DNA of 56,792 nucleotides from positions 1 to 56,792 of the forward strand of contig CALSMK010000009.1 of assembly GCA_943787435.1 (NCBI GenBank). Direction: 5' to 3'. The stretch comes from an uncultured Flavobacteriales bacterium (GTDB lineage Bacteria; Bacteroidota; Bacteroidia; Flavobacteriales_D; Sanyastnellaceae). Position numbers and translations under genes: made by a program. Shown here piece after piece: positions 18,927 to 28,408 of this stretch (its first letter is position 1; the number at the start of each line of letters is the position of its first letter). The notes under the pieces are model-generated. The model made no database searches. It had not been told where the DNA came from and worked only from the letters and a program-made list of their open reading frames with translations.

Positions 18927-20035
18927 GCCCAGACTTGGGTGCCTTCTGTGCAGTTGCGACAGATGTCGATGTCGGACCGGCCAGTGAACACGGCCCTCCG
19001 GAAATCACCATAGCGCTGAGACCGCCAGATGTCGCGGAATTCAGCGGCGTTTTGGGCCGTGCCCATCGCGTGGTCGGCGTCTTTGTCAAAACAGCAGGGC
19101 ACCACCTTTCCATCCCAGGTGACGACGGCGCCTTGCCACATGCGCCAGCATTGATCGAGCATGGGGTTTCGGAGGGTCCACCTTCCTTCTGGACTGCGGT
19201 CGTAGCGCCTCAATTTGGGGTCGGTTGTGAGCAGTGGATGCCCATCTTCGGGGGCGTCCAGTTGAGCGGTTTTGACCACAAATTCATCGACGCCATGTGT
19301 GGCGGCCATCTGTTTCATGGTGTCGAGTTGATGTTCATTGGTTCCCACCACCAAGAACTGCCAAACCACGTGCGGTGTTCGGCTCCCCAATGAAGCTTTG
19401 GCTTCTAAAATGGCGCTGGTGCCTTTGAGCACCTTGTCGAGTCGGCCACCAATTCGGTAGCTGGAATAGGCTTCTTGATCGGCTCCGTCAATGGAAATGA
19501 TGAGCCGGTCGATGCCGCTTTTCACCAGTTTTTCGGCGCGTTCTCCGTGAATGTGGTGGGCGTTGGTGGAGGTGCTGACGTACAACCCAGCCCTCTTCCC
19601 CACACGCACCAGGTCATCCATTCCCGGATGCAGGTACGGCTCACCTTGAAAATAAAGGTTCAGGTACACCAAGTCTCGTCCCAACCCCTCGGGGCCCTCG
19701 AGCAAGTCGGACAGTTTTTGTGCGTCCAACATGCCGGTGGGCCGGGTAAAGGAGCGCAGGCCACTGGGGCATTCTGGGCAGCGGAGGTTGCAAGAGGTGG
19801 TGGGCTCTACACTCAGGCTGGTGGGCCAAGCCTGAAGCTGGGGTTCCATTGCGGTTCCGCTGTCGCGATGGCGAATGGCTCGCCTGAATTCAGCGTGAAG
19901 CTTGAATGCATTTCGGAGGCGACGGGCATTCAAAATCCTCAACCGGTTAAATCGGTCTTGCTTCACAGCCCACCATCGAGAAGCCTTGCCCCTAGGTGGG
20001 CGTGAAAGGGTCGGGGGAGTTTGTGAAACGGTCAC
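18923..20035 (-). CDS. Radical SAM/SPASM domain protein
   Basis: The SAM-cleaving iron-sulfur cluster motif CNLRCPEC (CxxxCxxC) is near residue 80. The barrel follows, with YLNLYFQGEPYLHP, STSTNAHHI and IISIDGADQEAYSSYRIGG. A C-terminal SPASM region with cysteines in DQCW, VVPCCFDKD and DICRNCTEG can hold an auxiliary cluster. At 370 residues it is unlike RiPP maturases in that no short precursor gene is evident nearby. The substrate is unknown. It leads the operon to mce and is divergent from the DUF3109 gene. Confidence 0.88.
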   Translation of the reverse strand: MTVSQTPPTLSRPPRGKASRWWAVKQDRFNRLRILNARRLRNAFKLHAEFRRAIRHRDSGTAMEPQLQAWPTSLSVEPTTSCNLRCPECPSGLRSFTRPTGMLDAQKLSDLLEGPEGLGRDLVYLNLYFQGEPYLHPGMDDLVRVGKRAGLYVSTSTNAHHIHGERAEKLVKSGIDRLIISIDGADQEAYSSYRIGGRLDKVLKGTSAILEAKASLGSRTPHVVWQFLVVGTNEHQLDTMKQMAATHGVDEFVVKTAQLDAPEDGHPLLTTDPKLRRYDRSPEGRWTLRNPMLDQCWRMWQGAVVTWDGKVVPCCFDKDADHAMGTAQNAAEFRDIWRSQRYGDFRRAVFTGRSDIDICRNCTEGTQVWA

Positions 20036-20106
20036 CCTTGCAAGTTACTCAGAGGGATGCTCAAATGGGTGCGTTCCAGACCCGCTCTGGGCTTAAATTC
20101 ACCATT

Positions 20107-20721
20107 GTGATTTTGATTGATGATACCCTGCTGTCGACGGAGATTTTCGACCGGCGCTTTTGTTGCGATTTGAAGGCGTGCAAGGGGGCCTGTTGCGTAG
20201 AGGGCGAGAGTGGAGCTCCACTTGAGGAAGAAGAGATTGGAGAGGTGGAAAAAGCCTTTGAGGTGATCAAGGATCGACTCAAGCCGGAGAGCTTGGCCGT
20301 GATTGAGCGCGAAGGCTTGTACACGGTGGATTCGGATGGGGATTTTGTCACGCCCATTGTGAAGGGAAAGGAGTGCGTTTATGCCACTTTTGATGCAGAC
20401 GGCACGGCCAAATGCGCATTTGAGCAGGCCCATTTGGAAGGCAAGTTGGAGTGGAGAAAGCCCATCAGCTGTCACTTGTATCCGATCCGGCTCACAGCCT
20501 TGAAAGACCTCACAGCGGTGAATTACCACCGTTGGCCCATTTGTGACGGTGCATTGACTTGCGGCGCAGGGTTGAACCTGAGCGTGTTGCGTTTCTCCAA
20601 AGACGCATTGGTCAGAAAATTTGGTCAGCCCTGGTATGACGCGGCATGTGAAGCCGAAGGCCAATGGAATGAGGCCCAATCGCAGCGCAATCAAGGCGGA
20701 GAAATCAGCAGCGAGTCGTGA
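20107..20721 (+). CDS. DUF3109 family protein
   Basis: A 204-residue Cys-rich protein with CCDLKACKGACCVEGESGAPLEEEE near the start and later ISCHLYPIR and WPICDGALTCG. These cysteines suggest metal or Fe-S binding, as in the related YkgJ-type family; function is not known. I chose the GTG at 20107 because ILIDDTLLSTEIFDRRF then begins at the family N-terminus. In-frame ATGs at 20065 and 19996 would add unrelated residues, and the latter overlaps the radical SAM gene. The stop overlaps a possible GTG start of the next gene at 20718. Confidence 0.85.
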   Translation: MILIDDTLLSTEIFDRRFCCDLKACKGACCVEGESGAPLEEEEIGEVEKAFEVIKDRLKPESLAVIEREGLYTVDSDGDFVTPIVKGKECVYATFDADGTAKCAFEQAHLEGKLEWRKPISCHLYPIRLTALKDLTAVNYHRWPICDGALTCGAGLNLSVLRFSKDALVRKFGQPWYDAACEAEGQWNEAQSQRNQGGEISSES

Positions 20722-20729
20722 ACCCTGGA

Positions 20730-22250
20730 ATGCGGGCCATACACCCTGGACTTTACCGCTTTGTTGCGGTCCTGGTTTTGGTCGCCATGAGCGTCTTCGG
20801 GGCAGCACAAAGCGAGCCTTTGTTGGAGCACATTGGGGGCATCGCTTCAGGTCAACACGACATTGTTTTGGGCTCGGATGGCGATCAGGTGATTGTACTT
20901 CGACAGCCGGTGAACACGGCTTCCCCATGGGCCGGCGCTCAAACCCACCTGGCCACGATCATGGGGTCACCTTGGTTGGTGGAGCGACCTGTCCAATCGG
21001 ACCTCGTTCCCGATCAGGCCACGGCTTGGGAGGGCCTCGGGAAATTGCTCCATGTGGACATTGACCCCTCCTCGGGAATGGCCGTCCTGAGCACCTTCAA
21101 GGAGAACCGGCACTCCATCTGGTTCAGTGCTCGGAAACCAGACAACACTTGGTCCGACCCTTGGCAGGCCCCAGCATTGGAGCCGCTGCATGGAGAAGCT
21201 GCCTTTGCGATGTTTGATTTGGCCGAGGGCAGGGAAGGAGATGTGGTTTTTGCCTTCAAACCAGACCAAAAGGATGAATGCTCTGGCGCGGGTTGGAAGG
21301 GCCAATGGAAAGGGGGGTATGACATCGCCAGGCTCCCGAGAAGAGGGGGGTACAATGCAGTTTGGTTTTTGGATCCCATCAACACGACAGCCCATGAATG
21401 GGCCATGGCACCGCATCCTATGGGGGGCGGTTGGTTGAGCGCTGAAAGGTTGAATGGACTTGGCGGTGCAGATCCGTGGTGGTGTTCGGCCATTCCATTG
21501 GACCACCTTCCTGTTGAGATGTCGGGGCTGTTCATGAAAGGCCATACCCTTACCGTGTATTGCGGCTCAGCACCACTGGAAGGCGTGGAATGGACAGTGC
21601 AGGACGCCAAGACGGGAAGTGCTGTGCTTCAAAGCAGCTCGGATGCTTCCGGACAGGTCGCGTTGGATCGCTTGAGGAGCGAAGGCCATTATCAATGGAT
21701 CGCCAAGCCTGTCTCCAGCTGTCTTCAGGCCACGGCCATTTGGACCAATGCATCGGGCGAAGTGGTTCAGCGGTTTGTCTTGCTCGGAGGGACATGGCGG
21801 ATCAACATGCTGACGGCGTTGGACGTGGGCTCCTGGCAGGTGCGTCCCATGGACCGTTCGAGGTTGCCCAGGCTGGCTCCGATTCACAACACCAACCTCC
21901 AGGTGGAATGGGTGGTCTTTCATGCCATCGGCAGTCCGGGCATCCGACCAGGAGACTCGCAAAGGCTCAAAGCGTGGGCGAATGAATGGAAGCGGTCGAC
22001 AAAAGGACAAGTTCTGGTCATGGGCCATGCCAGCGTGGATGGAGACCCCGAGGACAACCGAAAATTGGCCAATGAACGGGCCCGGAAGGTGGCGGCGCAA
22101 TTGGAGTTTGCAGGGTTGTCACCAGATCAAATCCGCGTGGAAGGTTGGGGTTCTGAACGGCCCTTGTTGCGTTGTCCGGAGGGTGTGAGTTGTCCTCCAG
22201 GGGGCCGAGAACGGAGCAGAAGAACAGAATTGTACCTGCTTCGGGAGTAA
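20730..22250 (+). CDS. OmpA family protein
   Basis: A secreted protein of about 506 residues with a signal peptide (hydrophobic YRFVAVLVLVAMSVFGAA) and a C-terminal OmpA-like peptidoglycan-binding domain. The latter shows VLVMGHASVDGDPEDNRKLANERARKV (broken here for length in no functional sense) and IRVEGWGSERPL. The middle, with Trp-rich segments such as DNTWSDPWQAP, resembles PD40-like propeller regions of Bacteroidota OmpA proteins. It is probably tethered in the periplasm. The ATG at 20730 is preferred to a GTG at 20718. The next gene, panD, follows after 39 bases. Confidence 0.82.
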   Translation: MRAIHPGLYRFVAVLVLVAMSVFGAAQSEPLLEHIGGIASGQHDIVLGSDGDQVIVLRQPVNTASPWAGAQTHLATIMGSPWLVERPVQSDLVPDQATAWEGLGKLLHVDIDPSSGMAVLSTFKENRHSIWFSARKPDNTWSDPWQAPALEPLHGEAAFAMFDLAEGREGDVVFAFKPDQKDECSGAGWKGQWKGGYDIARLPRRGGYNAVWFLDPINTTAHEWAMAPHPMGGGWLSAERLNGLGGADPWWCSAIPLDHLPVEMSGLFMKGHTLTVYCGSAPLEGVEWTVQDAKTGSAVLQSSSDASGQVALDRLRSEGHYQWIAKPVSSCLQATAIWTNASGEVVQRFVLLGGTWRINMLTALDVGSWQVRPMDRSRLPRLAPIHNTNLQVEWVVFHAIGSPGIRPGDSQRLKAWANEWKRSTKGQVLVMGHASVDGDPEDNRKLANERARKVAAQLEFAGLSPDQIRVEGWGSERPLLRCPEGVSCPPGGRERSRRTELYLLRE

Positions 22251-22289
22251 TGCTCCTCAGGTTGCGGGATGCCTCGTAATTTCGCGACC

Positions 22290-22642
22290 ATGCGTATCGA
22301 AGTCATGCGGTCAAAACTGCACCGCATTACCGTCACAGAGGCGGACCTGAATTACATCGGCAGCATCACGCTCGATGCCCACTTGATTGAGGCCGCTGGC
22401 CTGGTCATCGGAGAGAAGGTTCAAATCGTGAATTGCAACAATGGCGAACGCATTGAGACGTACGTCATTGAGGCAAGGCCGGAAGTGGTCAGGTTTGTCT
22501 GAACGGACCAGCCGCCAGGCGCTGTCAGGCGGGTGACATCGTGATCGTCATCGCGTATGGCTCCATGGAGTTGGAAGAGGCCAAGGGCTTCAAGCCCAAT
22601 GTGGTGTTCCCCGATACCGCCACGAATTTGATCGTGTCATGA
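22290..22642 (+). CDS. panD: Aspartate 1-decarboxylase (frameshifted as sequenced)
   Basis: Makes beta-alanine for pantothenate and CoA synthesis. The proenzyme cleavage site is in LNYIGSIT (Gly-Ser, giving the pyruvoyl group). The first 70 residues run in one frame. A single missing base near 22473 (GAGG where GAGGG is expected) ends it early at 22502, and the rest, with [23 protein letters not shown] and [10 protein letters not shown], continues in another frame to 22642. Restoring one G gives a normal 117-residue PanD. The ATG at 22290 gives the family start [12 protein letters not shown]. Confidence 0.9.
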
Positions 22643-23691
22643 AGGGCGGATTGGACAAGTGTTGAAGTACGCCTTGATGCTGGGCATCGGCGGGGTGTTG
22701 TTCAGTTTGGCCATGCGTGCTGTGGAGGACCCAGAGGCATTGTGGGCCGACATGAAAAGCGCCAATGGTTGGACATCGCCGCCAGTTTTGCCATGGGTTA
22801 TTTGGCCATTGTGAGCAGAGGTGTGAGGTGGTTGATCCTGCTTGAGCCGCTTGGGCCACATCGCCCCAGGATGTGGCAACAGCATCCACGCCGTCGCCTT
22901 CAGCTATTTCTCCAACACCTTCGTGCCCCGCAGGTGCGGTGAGCTCGCCCGCTGCGGCGCCTTGAACCAGACCGACGGCATCCCCGTGGACGAGCTCTTT
23001 GGGACGGTCATCTCCGAGACGCGTGGTGGACTTTGTCGCTGCTCTTCCTGCTCACCGGGAGTGGCATTGCTGATCTCCAACCTCGATTCCTGCTTGGCCT
23101 TCTGCGCCTTCATTTGACCTGGCCGGGCGGTGGCCGCGCTTCGCCTTGGTTGCGGTCATTTTTGCCGCTGCGGTGCCTCGGAGTGGCGGGCGTGGCGGTC
23201 GTGTGCGTTCAACCGTGAGGCCCTGTCCCAGCTGCCCTTCTGTGGCCAAGGTGTTTCGCCTTCATCTCGGGGGCATCGGCCGCGGGCTGGTCAGCGTGCG
23301 CCACATGCGGCAGCAAATGGGCGTTCCTCGCCCACACGGCCTTCATCTGGGCCATGTACTTCCTCATGGCCTACGTGGTTGTTCTGCGGCATCGACGCCC
23401 TTGGAGGCGTTGACGGCGCCGCAGGCCCTGTTTGTGATGATGGCGGGTGGCTTTGGCATGGTTCTCCCATCACCGGGGGGCATCGGCAGCTACCAGCTCG
23501 CCGTGCAGTACGCCTTCGTCGCCTTGGGCTTTGGACCGAAGTGCTGGGACTTGGCCACCGCCAACGTCGTCTGGGCCGACCCAGACGGGCATGATCATCA
23601 CCACGGGCGGCATCGGTTACCTCTTTCTGCTCGCGGCAGGCCTCAAAAAGGCGCCCAAGGCTCGAGGAGTGGCCCCCGGTCTGCAAGTTGA
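22639..23691 (+). CDS. Flippase-like LPG synthase TM-domain protein (multiple frameshifts)
   Basis: No single frame spans this stretch, but three-frame reading gives a continuous family match: [84 protein letters not shown] and [16 protein letters not shown] with [12 protein letters not shown] near the end. This is the UPF0104 flippase-like family of integral membrane proteins. The start ATG overlaps the panD stop (ATGA). The end is approximate, just before rfaE2. Frame breaks look like single-base slips, as in the neighbours. Confidence 0.7.
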
Positions 23692-23714
23692 CAGGACGCG
23701 GAAGCACGCCGTTC

Positions 23715-24246
23715 ATGGACCGGGTCGTGTCGTTGGACAAGCTGACCGATTTGCGCCAAACCTGGCGAGCAGAGGACTAAAGGTGGTCTTCACCAACGGG
23801 GTGTTCGATCTGCTGCACCGCGGCCACGTCACCTATTTGGCGGCAGCGGCGGCGCACGGCGACGATGCTCTCGTGGTGGGCGTCAACGGCGACGACGAGC
23901 GTGCGAAGCGCCTGGGCAAAGGGCCGAAGAGCGGCCCATTGTGCCTGAGGCAGGACCGCGCCGCCGTGGTGGCGGCTCTGCGTTCTGTAGTGGCCGTGTG
24001 GTTTTGTTTGATCACCGACACCCCGCTCGCGACTCATCCAGGCCATCGGGCAACCGGACGTTCTGGCCAAAGGAGGCGACTACGATGCGTCAATTGCACG
24101 GATCCTGCAGACCCGCGATACATCGTCGGCAGCGCAGAGGTCCGAAGGCGTACGGAGGCCGCAGTGGCCACCATCGACCTGGTGCCCGGCCGCAAAGCAC
24201 GACGGCCATGGCCGAAGAAGCTCAAGGGTTGAAGGTGCCCGCTTGA
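23715..24246 (+). CDS. rfaE2: D-glycero-beta-D-manno-heptose 1-phosphate adenylyltransferase (frameshifted)
   Basis: Nucleotidyltransferase that activates heptose-1-phosphate with ATP for LPS inner-core synthesis. The start MDRVVSLDKLTDLRQTW runs into a slip near 23779. The next frame holds the diagnostic VVFTNGVFDLLHRGHVTYL, with the HxGH-type catalytic motif, and VVGVNGDDERAKRLGKGP. Further slips follow, but DRAAVVAALRSV, LAKGGDYD and TTAMAEEAQG are readable. The length fits the stand-alone C-terminal RfaE domain (about 160-170 residues). The exact stop is uncertain, 24232 or 24246. Confidence 0.8.
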
Positions 24247-24265
24247 TTGGGGCCATCCGGCGGGC

Positions 24266-25603
24266 TTAGACGGTTTCCTCCTCCAGGAACTTCGTGGTGA
24301 AGTCCCCGCTGCGGAAGCGCTCGTGGCGCATCAAACGCTGATGGAATGGAATGGTGGTTTTCACCCCTTCGATGATGTATTCATCCAAGGCCCGCTGCAT
24401 CTTGGTGATGGCCTCTTCCCGGGTCTGAGCGACAACAATGAGCTTGGCGACCATGCTGTCGTAGTGCGGAGGAATCTCGATACCCGGCATAGACGTGGGT
24501 GTCGATGCGAATGCCATGTCCACCTGGGCCATGGTAATCGGTGACGCGTTCCCGGGCTCGGGGCAAAGTTGCGGTCGGGGTCCTCCGCGTTGATGCGGCA
24601 CTGAATGGCGTGCATCTTGGGGTAGTAGTTCCGTCCCGAAATGGGCTCGCCATGGGCCAGCTTGATCTGCTCCTTGATCAGGTCGTAGTCGACCACCTCC
24701 TCGGTGATGGTGTGCTCCACCTGGATCCGGGTGTTCATCTCCATGAAGTAGAAGTTCCGGTCGGCATCGACCAAGAACTCCACCGTGCCCACCCCTTCGT
24801 ACTTCACGGCCTCACCCGCTGCAATGGCCGGCTTGCCCCATCTTCTCGCGGAGGTCGTCCGTCATGAACGGAGAGGGCGTCTCCTCCACCAGCTTCTGGT
24901 GGCGGCGCTGGATGGAGCAATCGCGCTCGGACAGGTGGCAGCACTTTGCCGTTCGGTCTCCAGCGATCTGGATCTCGATGTGGCGCGGCTCCGTCACGAA
25001 TTTCTCCATGTACATGCCGTCGTTGCCAAAGGCCGCACCGGCCTCTCGCCGCGTGGAATCCCAACCTTCGGCGGTCTCCGCGTCGTCCTTGCACATGCGC
25101 ATGCCGCGTCCGCCGCCTCCAGCAGTGGCCTTGAGCATGATGGGGTACCCGATTTCCTTGGCGCACGCAAGCGCGTCTTCGAGGCTCTCCAGGATGCCCT
25201 CACTGCCGGGAATCGTCGGCACGCCGGCCGCCTTCATCGTGGCCTTGGCAGAGGCCTTGTCGCCCATCGCCTCGATCATTTCGGGCGAAGCCCCGATGAA
25301 CTTGATGTCATTTTCCTGACAGACGCGCGAGAATTGTGCGTTTTCAGACAAGAAGCCATAGCCGGGATGGATGGCATCTGCATTCGTGATCTCCGCTGCC
25401 GCGATGATATTGGGAATGTTGAGGTAGCTCTGTGCGCTTTGCGGCGGACCGATACAGACCGCCTCATCGGCGAAGCGGACATGCAGGCTTTCGGCGTCCG
25501 CAGTCGAGTAGACGGCCACTGTCTTGATGCCCATTTCCTTGCAGGTACGGATGACCCTCAAGGCGATTTCACCGCGGTTGGCGATCAGGATTTTCTTGAA
25601 CAT
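24266..25603 (-). CDS. accC: Acetyl-CoA carboxylase biotin carboxylase subunit (frameshifted)
   Basis: ATP-dependent carboxylation of biotin on AccB, the first step of fatty-acid synthesis. The first 250 residues are clean: [34 protein letters not shown], and the ATP-grasp loop [13 protein letters not shown]. Slips near 24810 and 24600 move the frame. After them come [18 protein letters not shown] with the catalytic EMN and R residues, then [10 protein letters not shown] and the end [11 protein letters not shown]. Total length of about 445 codons is normal. It lies 27 bases after accB in the same operon. Confidence 0.92.
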
Positions 25604-25630
25604 GTCGTGAATCGATGAGGTGCGTGGGCG

Positions 25631-26179
25631 TCAGGCCGGCTCCACGAGGAAGAGGGGCTGGTCATATTCGACCGGGCTGTTGTCGTCCACGAGGATCTTG
25701 ACAATGCGGCCTGAAACTTCGCTTTCGATTTCGTTGAAGAGCTTCATGGCCTCGATGGTACACACGGTATCACCGACTTTGACCGCAGACCCAACTTCCA
25801 CAAAGTTGTCTTTGTCTGGGGATGGCTTGCGGTAGAACGTACCGATCATCGGACTCTTGATTTCGATGAGGCCGGCGTCGGCGTTGGCGGCGGGTGCTGC
25901 CTCAGGCGCGGGTGCTGCTGGAGCGGGAGCTGGCGCAGGCGCTGCTGGCGCAGGGGCAGCCATGGGTGCGGGTGCCATTTGGACGGGCATCTGCATCCCG
26001 GCAGGCATGGCCACGTGCATAGCTTGGGGCGCCTCCTGGTAGGCCGCAGCCTTCCCGCGCTTGTTGGTGTTTCCGACGCTCTTGATGGTGATCTTGAAGT
26101 CCTTGCGTTCAATCTCGACTTCATTGACGCCTGACTTGGCGACGAACTTGATCAAATCCTGTATTTCTTCCTGGGTCAT
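25631..26179 (-). CDS. accB: Biotin carboxyl carrier protein of acetyl-CoA carboxylase
   Basis: Carries the biotin carboxylated by AccC. The 182-residue protein has an N-terminal helical part ([18 protein letters not shown]), a long Ala-Pro linker at about 75-105, and a C-terminal biotinyl domain with the biotin-accepting lysine in [13 protein letters not shown]. The ATG at 26179 gives the family N-terminus; an in-frame ATG at 26266 adds 29 residues running into fabH. It is the one gene between 22.45 and 31.9 kb that reads without interruption. Confidence 0.95.
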   Translation of the reverse strand: MTQEEIQDLIKFVAKSGVNEVEIERKDFKITIKSVGNTNKRGKAAAYQEAPQAMHVAMPAGMQMPVQMAPAPMAAPAPAAPAPAPAPAAPAPEAAPAANADAGLIEIKSPMIGTFYRKPSPDKDNFVEVGSAVKVGDTVCTIEAMKLFNEIESEVSGRIVKILVDDNSPVEYDQPLFLVEPA

Positions 26180-26263
26180 GGCCTGGTTGAATTGGTGGAC
26201 CGGTGGTTTCTGCGGGGGCAAAGTAACCGGAAAAATGATGGGGGTCCGCTTTGGGATCGCGGT

Positions 26264-27283
26264 CATTCGGCTTTAGAGGTGGGCTCCATTGCCCATTTCA
26301 GCCAAATGCTGCCCCACGTAAAGCCCCCTCCAAAGGCTGCTGAGGATGAGGTTTTCTCCGCGGGTCAGCCTGTTGGCCCACTCCCACAAGCACAAGGGAA
26401 TGGTGGCGGCTGTGGTGTTGCCGTATTTCTGGATGTTGATCATCACCTTCTCCTTGCCCACGCCCATGCGGCTTGGCGGTGGCGTCGATGATGCGCAGGT
26501 TGGCTTGGTGGGGAACGAGCCAGGAGACATCGTCTGCTGTCAGGCCGTTGCGCTCCATGATTTCATAGCTCACGTCGGCCATAGAGGTGACGGCTGCTTT
26601 GAAGACGGGTTTGCCGTCTTGCTCGATGTAGTGCATGCCGGCAGCGACGGTTTCTGCACTTGCAGGGTTGAGCGAGCCGCCGCCTTGCATGCGCAGGAAT
26701 TCGCTCCGGCACCATCGCTGCGGAGGATGGCGTCTTGGATCCCGGTTTCCCCAGTCGGATCCGCTTCGAGGAGCACGCCCGCAGCGGCATCGCCAAACAG
26801 GACGCACGTGGTGCGGTCGGTGTAGTCCACGATGCTGCTCATTTTGTCGGAGCCGACGACCGACGACCCGTTTGTGGGTTCCGTTGCTCACGAACTGCGC
26901 GCCGGTGCGCAACGCGAACAAGAATCCGCTGCAGGCCGCACTGAGGTCAAAGCCCCAGGCGTTGGTCGCTCCGGACTTGTAGCAAGCCAGTTGCGCCGTG
27001 GAAGGGAAGAACATGTCGGGCGTGACCGTGGCCACAATCACCAAATCACATCGTTCCGGGGAAATGCCGCGCTTGGCGCAAAGGCCATTGATGACCTCTG
27101 CCACCATGTCGGAGGTGGCCTTGGTTGGGGTCCTTCAGGATGCGCCGTTCCTGATGCCGGTCCGCGATCGGATCCATTCGTCGTTGGTGTCGACCATCTT
27201 TTCGAGGTCGGCATTGGTGAGCACTTGTCGGCGGGCAGCCAGCCGTGTACGGCGGTGACGGCAGCGGATTGGAGGGAGCTCAT
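26264..27283 (-). CDS. fabH: 3-oxoacyl-ACP synthase III (multiple frameshifts)
   Basis: Condenses acetyl-CoA with malonyl-ACP to start fatty-acid chains. Three-frame reading gives the start [20 protein letters not shown], the active-site region [17 protein letters not shown] (catalytic Cys), the second-His region [19 protein letters not shown], and, after a slip, [16 protein letters not shown] at the end. At least four single-base slips break the frame. Total span of about 340 codons is right for FabH. The stop is placed at 26264 from the family C-terminal pattern. It lies between rpmF and accB, the usual order. Confidence 0.85.
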
Positions 27284-27463
27284 CTCGCGTGTGTGTCCTG
27301 ACTCTCCAATGGAAAGCGTGACGCCGAAATTAGTGCGCTCCGTCCCGTTGCACGTGGAAGCCTCTTGGTGCACGAGCCACGGCATTGGATGTGGAAAAAC
27401 CCGCTTCGGCCAGGGCCGGGCGGGCTTTCAAAGGTTAGAAGGATCAAGGTCGGGAATCAGGCT

Positions 27464-27654
27464 TCAGCTGCCTCCTTCTTCCATCACCACGCGGCCCTTG
27501 TAGTAGAGCTTGCCCTCATACCAGTGGGCGCGGTGGAACATGTGTGGCCTGCCCTGTCGCTGGAACAGGTCGCTACGTTGGGCGTTTCGGCCTTGTAGTG
27601 CGTGCGGCGCTTGCGTGACCGCGTCGTGCTTTGGCGTCTCTTTGGATGTGCCAT
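27464..27654 (-). CDS. rpmF: 50S ribosomal protein L32 (one frameshift)
   Basis: Small basic ribosomal protein. The start [23 protein letters not shown] is the L32 signature. A slip near 27560 shifts the frame, and the rest ([21 protein letters not shown]) is the typical Bacteroidota C-terminal half. The span is about 63 codons, as expected. It sits between DUF177 and fabH, the common bacterial arrangement. L32 is a core ribosomal protein, which argues that the slip is a sequence error. Confidence 0.87.
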
Positions 27655-27709
27655 GGTCGTATGGTCTGGTGCCTCCGCGCCTGGTGCGCTTCGGGGTCAA
27701 TGGTGGTTG

Positions 27710-28332
27710 TCACTTTCGATTCACTCGGCTCCTCACTCTCCTTCTCACCCGCTCTGAGTCTGCCATCCGAGGACTCAACCCTCGCAGCGCGGCCCAGCGT
27801 GGGTCCGTGTCTTCTTCTTGCGCTTCGCCTTCACTCGGTGCAGCTATCTACCGACTGCCGGTCAGCCACCGAACGTCACTCGGGGGTCGCAGGCTTCCTC
27901 ATGTTCGGTGAACCCGCCGCACGCGGCATCCCCAACACGGTGGTTTCGTAGAGGAACTCCCTGATCGTCCAGAGAGGTGCTCCGCGGGGCCGAGGACGAG
28001 AATGTCGTCGTCGGTCCTGTGGGTGCGGTCGCACCGAATCTGACCACGTAGCGTACGTTCGGTGGTCCACGTTCGAGCTGTGACTGGGTGCATTGCAGCG
28101 GTCGCAAGCGTGCCTCGAACAGCGCCCGTTACCACATGGACATCGAAGTGCATCATTGTCGTCGAACCGGTCCAGTTCCGTGTCTCCGCCGAGATGGTGG
28201 CAGCGTCGACAGGTCCGGATGGGTTCAATGCTCTGAAAAGAACGCCCCGTCCAGCTCGGAACCCGATACCTGTGTGCCGTCCGATGACCCAACCCCGTGT
28301 AAGGAATTTCGTACTCGGAAGTACCAACGCAT
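27710..28332 (-). CDS. DUF177 (YceD-like) protein (multiple frameshifts)
   Basis: Conserved protein almost always encoded before rpmF; linked to 23S rRNA processing or accumulation in studied relatives. Readable pieces in order are EIPYTGLGHRT near the start, MMHFDVHV, a Cys pair in CDRCN, and DDDILVLGP. Near the stop is EEDTDPRWAALRGL, where DPRWxAL is a strong family marker. At least four slips occur. Start (ATG at 28332) and stop (27710) follow from these matches and from the 55-base gap to rpmF. Confidence 0.7.
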
Positions 28333-28408
28333 GACTACACCCCGGCTTTGAGGGGGGGCAAAGGTACGGCTTTCGTTGCATATCCCCCACGTCGGCGGCA
28401 GAAGGCCC

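Noticed and set aside
18923..20110. Radical SAM/SPASM gene as part of a RiPP (modified peptide) cluster
   Set aside because: I looked on both strands for a short precursor peptide gene and an exporter or protease and found none in the flanks; the divergent neighbour is DUF3109.
20032..20928. A 298-codon minus-strand open frame over the DUF3109 and OmpA genes
   Set aside because: It crosses two well-supported genes and shows no recognisable domain.
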